A stretch of 45,346 bases of DNA from Lactifluus volemus (taxonomy: Eukaryota; Basidiomycota; Agaricomycetes; Russulales; Russulaceae). The DNA lies in the NCBI GenBank assembly GCA_022376515.1, contig WTXI01000292.1, positions 1 to 45,346 on the forward strand, read 5' to 3'. The notes beneath the pieces were generated by a model. That model was not told the origin of the DNA. It made no database searches and worked only from the letters and a program-made list of their open reading frames with translations. Position 1 is the stretch's first letter, and each line of letters begins with the position of its first letter. Both the position numbers and the translations under genes were made by a program. Shown in pieces: positions 40,864 to 45,346 of the stretch.

Positions 40864-43245
40864 CTATTCAATCGAAAGCTCCGTATGTATGTTATCACGG
40901 CTTTTAAATGAACCCTCAGAGGGGAAAAAAAGCCGTGCAGATAGGACAGGCGCAAGCGCGCTCACTTGGCAACAGTCAGCCTCAAACATGCAGCACGAGC
41001 GCCAACAGACTGATCGACTCACAAAGTCCCAGAGGGTTCCAAATGCGGGAATACCTGCTTCCTTACAGCCTTGCATCAACTCTGAATTTCCAACGTAGTT
41101 TGACGTGATGAAGACAACTGCGGACAGGTATCAGTATATGGCAACGGTCTGGACTGAACTACTAGTTTCACCTTCCGCATTCCAGGAATGGTATGCCTCT
41201 TTGACAAGCTTCATCGTGTCTGGGCGACCCCCGCGGAGTTTTGAGTCCCACAGCAGGAGACGCTCTGGTTCAATGTTACGATGGATGAGACCGTTGATAG
41301 TTGGACCAAATGTCTTCTCCTGGTCTGAGCCTGATTACGAAGAGAGAAAGACCGTGAGCTTCGGCCGTATCAGCGTCACCTGCTTAGACGCACCAATCCA
41401 TATCAGATACCTGTGTTCCCGATCGATAAGCGAAGATCTCAGGTATCTGTGAACTTTGATTATACTCACCAATGGGGAGATTGGAGACAGGTGGACAGTG
41501 CAGCACCAATACCGGTACCTGTGCATACACGAACACCACGTTTGTAGAGAGTGGAGGTGTTGGATACACCAGCAAACTAGTTATCTCGTTAACGACGGTT
41601 TGGCGTGAGACTCTGAAAAGTGGCGTTTCACCTTCAACTGCCGGGTCCAAAGAGTACGTGGAGGGTTGTTCACGAGACCCTTGGTGAAGTCACCTAGCAG
41701 TGGGTCTCCATGAGAACTCTCACACGTGGAGAGCAAGGTGACCTACCTTGTACGCCACAGATCATATAATGATATTCAGCATCTTTACCCTCACTGGGAG
41801 GTGTGAGAATATGTTGATACGATTACGGAAGGCATTTACCTTATAATCCCGAAAGCATGGTACTCCATTATCGATGTGCGGCTGATGCGCCCCAGGAGTC
41901 CCTGCTGCATTCCACGCTGAAAGCGGACAACTGCAACCTTGGCTGACGGCTATGTTTTGTTTGAGACGGAACTAGGTTACAAGTCGTTGCTAGGCTTACC
42001 AATTCTATATCCACAGGGACCTGACGAACACAGACCCATGGAATGATAACACTATTGGGGACAAGTAAACATAAATGCCCGTGGAGGTCGAGCTACTGAA
42101 TTCTACTCACAAGATCGTCATGCCCATGGCGAACCAGAAGTCTTGCTGGCGGAGGATGTGAGCTGCATTTAGGTTCCACGTTTGATTGTCTGGGTTGTAC
42201 AAGTCACCGAGAATAGTAAAGGCCCCTAGGATGCGGCAGTTGATGTCTATTGTGGTCCCTACGCGGGAAGAAATTTCCACTTACAGGTAAAAACAAGGCC
42301 AAGCCACCCTATGAACCGGTGCTGACGCTCGAAAATACTATACGTAATTAGCCGAGGTGTCGAATCCTCACGGCGGCACCAATTACTCACTTGTGATGGT
42401 TATTCCTGATCCAGGGGATTGCGCTCAAGGCACTGATGATAACGGCAATATTTGTGATCGTGCCAATTATGATAATAGCGTTTGGATTGATAGAATGGTG
42501 CCGGAAGTTGTTCACGATTTTAAAGATAAGCCATAGAACTCCAGAAAGCGCACAACCGCTGTGGATACCTCCTAGGTGCTACAAGTGCCGATGTGAGATT
42601 ATTCGTACCCCCAGAGCCAAAGGCAGATACCTGAAGAACAGACGTGCACCCTAGCCTCCACCAAAGAGGCGGCCACTGATAAATGATGAGCACAGAAGAT
42701 AACCGTTGGAATGTTTGAGTTGTTACCTTGGCGAAGCAGGTCGTCACGACCAAGTAGAGGAAACGACCGAAGAGCTCGTTTCTCATGAGGATGGCAACAC
42801 TGAGGTTTCCCAATGCCATAGCACCAGTCCGTCGCACCGCGTATGGGAAATGACCAGACGCAGCGAGAGAGAGCCCGACCACGTTGAACGTAAACACGAA
42901 TGTAAATAGCTTCCTAAAGAATTGGAACAGAAACATAATCAGAATTGACCGTGACAGGCTCAACAGGAATTACACGAACCGGTATGTGTTGAACCATAAA
43001 GAGAAGAGGATCCACTTTGAAACCTTCACAGAGACCTTCGCAGGGACCTTCGCAGGCGGTTGGGCCACAGCTTCTTTGTTGGGAGGAATAACCCCTGAGA
43101 CGACAACAGCAGAGTCGACCCTCTTCTCATCCAAAGTCGTAGAGTTAATTTGTTCCACATGGGCCTCTGCGTTACCCTTTTCTGCCACATCGTATGAAGA
43201 TCCTGAGCCTGAGGAAGCGCACTCGGAAGTAGATGCTGAGGACAT
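40864..43245 (-). CDS. TmpA-like multi-pass membrane protein
   Basis: Fungal integral membrane family related to Aspergillus TmpA, a membrane flavoprotein linked to asexual development; a flavin/nicotinamide role is inferred from the family. Reading the minus strand across about a dozen GT...AG introns gives: a cytosolic N-terminus (MSSASTSECASSGSGSSYD), KWILFSLWFNTYRKLFTFVF, SLAASGHFPYAVRRTGAMAL, NLSVAILMRNELFGRFLY, WPPLWWRLGCTSVLQHLGG, IHSGCALSGVLWLIFKI, ISALSAIPWIRNNHHNIFER, HRFIGWLGLVFTWAFTILGD, HILRQQDFWFAMGMT, VCVRQVPVDIEL, MEYHAFGIISEG, YMICGVQGDFTKGLVNNPP, FAGVSNTSTLYKRGVRV, GTGIGAALSTCLQSPHWYLI, SDQEKTFGPTINGLI and MQGCKEAGIPAFGTLWDF. The family normally stops right after GTLWDF; here the frame runs on to 40864, or an intron starting GTGAGT removes the tail. 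An upstream ATG at 43341 would add 32 residues. Confidence 0.88.
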
Positions 43246-45346
43246 GTCGCACAAGAGAGGAAAGCTGACAAAGGGGACGGGGAGGTTCCAACTCAGACTA
43301 GATGAACTGGTCGGGGGGAGGCGTTCGAAATGAATCCACATCCATCCTACTTATGACTGTTACAGTCCCACTTATGGTGATCCGTGGCGTCTCCCGTAAT
43401 GTCCGTTTCATGAAGAGATGTACAGCATGCAGCGAGCCTCGCCGATTGTCCATCACTAGGAGGCACCTTGCTGCGGATAGCCAAACAACGGGAGTTACCT
43501 GGTCCACGGCCAGGGAATGTAACGATGAGGGCCCAGGCGCCGCGGGCCGATTGAATAATCATACCTACTAACCACCTAATCGGGAAGGTACGATGCACCA
43601 CAAAAGAATGTGATAACGTACACACCACGTGGTACAGAAATTTCGAGTTGTTACCCTGGATCTGTCGGCGCTGTACGTTCAAATGTACGGCGACTTATTG
43701 ATTTGCAAAATGTGCTTTCTACTTGTCACATGACATAGATGATACATAGATCCAATCCAGACTAGCGTGTAGGACGAGACCAGCCCCGGAGACATCGCAT
43801 TCTCATTCATGATGGGCCCTGGTGGGCTGATTGGAAATCAGGCCCGCACCATGAAAAAACTGCTCAAACTTTCTGTCTTTTGACGAGCTGAGCGGCGCTA
43901 GTATGATCTGTAGTCCAATCGGAGCTTCGCGGGCAATCAGAGAGATGGTCAGCAGCATTCTAAAGACTCGCGGAAAATATTTGGGAATGTCACACCCGGT
44001 TCTCGGCCCACGACCAGTGCAAGTACGGTGCCAGTGAGAAGACAATGAATGATAGCAAAACAGTGAGCTGTGAGTCAAGCTGCCAGTGACGGTGCCAATG
44101 CTGTGAGTGGTTATTCCCATGCAAAATGTATTACGATTACAAACACCCCGAGCAGTGCGCCCAGGACCATAATCGCCCGTCAAACATAGGCACGAAGAGC
44201 TGGGTGTAATAACAATGAGTTTTTGAGTTCCTTGAATGTTCCGTTGTATCAACACATTCGATGGCGGGTGTATTAGAACCACCGCCGGGCGCGGCCGGAA
44301 ATCGCGGAAGAATGCGAAAACCACGGACCAGGTGACGGACAAATTTCCAGCACAACACCTTTGGTCGAGCTCGACCGAAATAGCATCAGAGAAGGATCTG
44401 CTGCGGGGCTGATTGTGCCTAGGATATCGACATGTCAGGCTTGTAACCCTCCGGAAGCCGGAGGAAGTTGGGTGCATGCCAGTGAGCGCGCTGAGCTCAG
44501 GTGAATAGGGGGCACAGAGGCGCGATGAACCGAAAGTTATCATGGTTCTGCATGCCGAGTATCGCACGTCGAGTATCTTTTTCAAGTTGCACCAGAAAAG
44601 GACATAAACGATGAAAATTTCCCTCTCCACGTCCAGAGATTATTTTACATTCGGAATTATACTCCATGTGAATTAGCTGCAATTCCAAACTTCTAAGTAG
44701 CCCGACAGCATTGGGGAATTTCTCCGGCGTAGAATGTACCTCCGACTTGGGTGAGAAGATGAGTGAATTGGCTATTTTGGCGTAGAAGGGTGAGCACAAC
44801 GGAGGAATCGAGATCCGCAGCATCGGAAGCAGGAGGCTACCGGTGTGAAGATGCAGGGACGGGAGTAGTTGAGCGCTGGAATAAAATGAATCGCGCTATT
44901 TGCAGATCTCACCGTTGTACGATTGCAACGCACCAATCACCGAAACGCAGGCCAGTACCATTGATCGACAGCTTGAAGCACGGTTACGCTCAATTTACCT
45001 TTGGTCGATAACCATCTAGGTAGTGTCAGCATCATTGATGACGCCAGATTCTTCGCGATTTGCAATCCAAAGCTGCGATACTTGGACATCGCTAGGGCTG
45101 ATGTGGATATCGTACCGCTACAGTACTTCGTGGCGATTCCACGCTGTTCTCGGGCTCCTCAGATTACGATCTCAGGGCTAGTATCCGAATCCTTTCCGTT
45201 CCGGTAGTAATGGTTACCGTGATGCGATCTCAAGAATACAGTGAGACCACACATGGGTCCAGTTATTTATGAGTATGAGAAACAAGATGAGAAAGGATCA
45301 ATCGGCTCCTTTGGCGGCCGGGCGAGTCTGAGCTCTATCCCGGCCC
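43246..45346. other. Terminal region, no firm gene
   Basis: Beyond the TmpA-like start. A 275-codon open frame at 43803-44630 (minus) has no recognisable domain and a skewed composition, and I do not call it. Plus-strand sequence 45046-45120 reads as part of a leucine-rich pattern (annotated separately). The window ends inside this region, so a gene could continue past the edge. Confidence 0.35.
45001..45207 (+). pseudogene. Possible leucine-rich-repeat (F-box-like) fragment
   Basis: The plus frame reads DNHLGSVSIIDDARFFAICN, then PKLRYLDIARADVDIVPLQYF, then ISGLVSESFPF. The C(N)PKLRYLDIARA block, an LxxLxI core preceded by a Pro-Lys-Leu, is what one leucine-rich repeat of a fungal F-box-like protein looks like. 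No F-box or further repeats could be joined to it, and it may be chance. The match is weak and no family is assigned. Confidence 0.25.

Noticed and set aside
41392..41480. Frame break in the TmpA-like gene before YLIWIG
   Set aside because: On rereading, CCC CAT TG joined to G TAT gives PHWYLIWIG in frame.
43803..44630. 275-codon open frame on the minus strand
   Set aside because: No recognisable domain, mixed Ser/Arg/Cys composition and no introns, unlike the genes around it.

Overview
The window is nuclear DNA of a filamentous fungus, almost certainly a basidiomycete of the Agaricomycetes. Nearly every gene is cut by many introns of about 45-60 bases with GT...AG ends, several exons are only 6-22 bases long, and the protein set is typically fungal (SulP permease, TmpA-like membrane protein, QCR7, Cms1, MRPL31). 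Resemblance of several proteins to Rhizoctonia/Ceratobasidium-type sequences is an impression from memory and was not tested.

Layout. 1-2.8 kb: a duplicated ~150 bp segment and a decayed PLP-dependent serine/threonine dehydratase (minus). 2.8-8.7 kb: housekeeping metabolism, with transketolase (+), QCR7 of respiratory complex III (-) and nucleoside diphosphate kinase (+). 8.8-18.6 kb: a run of minus-strand genes, namely an EST1/SMG6-type protein with a PIN nuclease domain, a short-chain dehydrogenase, a conserved uncharacterised protein and a STRAP-like WD40 protein. 19.6-22.3 kb: a SulP sulfate permease (+). 22.3-28.7 kb: a gene-poor block holding a short non-autonomous LTR-type element and degenerate coding-like fragments. 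28.7-32.2 kb: a TACO1/YebC mitochondrial translation factor (+) and a tail-anchored UBE2J-type E2 (+). 34.1-40.1 kb: SF3A1/Prp21 (-), MRPL31 (+), Cms1 (-) and an ERI1-like 3'-5' exonuclease (+), tightly packed. 40.9-43.2 kb: a TmpA-like membrane protein (-). 43.2-45.3 kb: nothing firmly identified.

The genes do not form a pathway. They are a normal euchromatic mix: carbon metabolism, respiration, RNA processing and decay (SMG6-like, SF3A1, STRAP, ERI1-like), ribosome biogenesis (Cms1), mitochondrial translation (TACO1, MRPL31), ER-associated ubiquitination and transport. I found no defence system, CRISPR array, secondary-metabolite cluster or other clearly new system.

The most interesting signals are in gene structure. 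Two 6-base microexons lie in separate genes and each encodes part of a conserved motif. Two GC-AG introns appear to occur in one gene (Cms1). A 60-base intron in transketolase is stop-free. The LTR-type element carries two different tandem-repeat arrays. Several otherwise well-conserved genes contain single-base frame breaks, which could be consensus errors or real decay; raw reads would decide.
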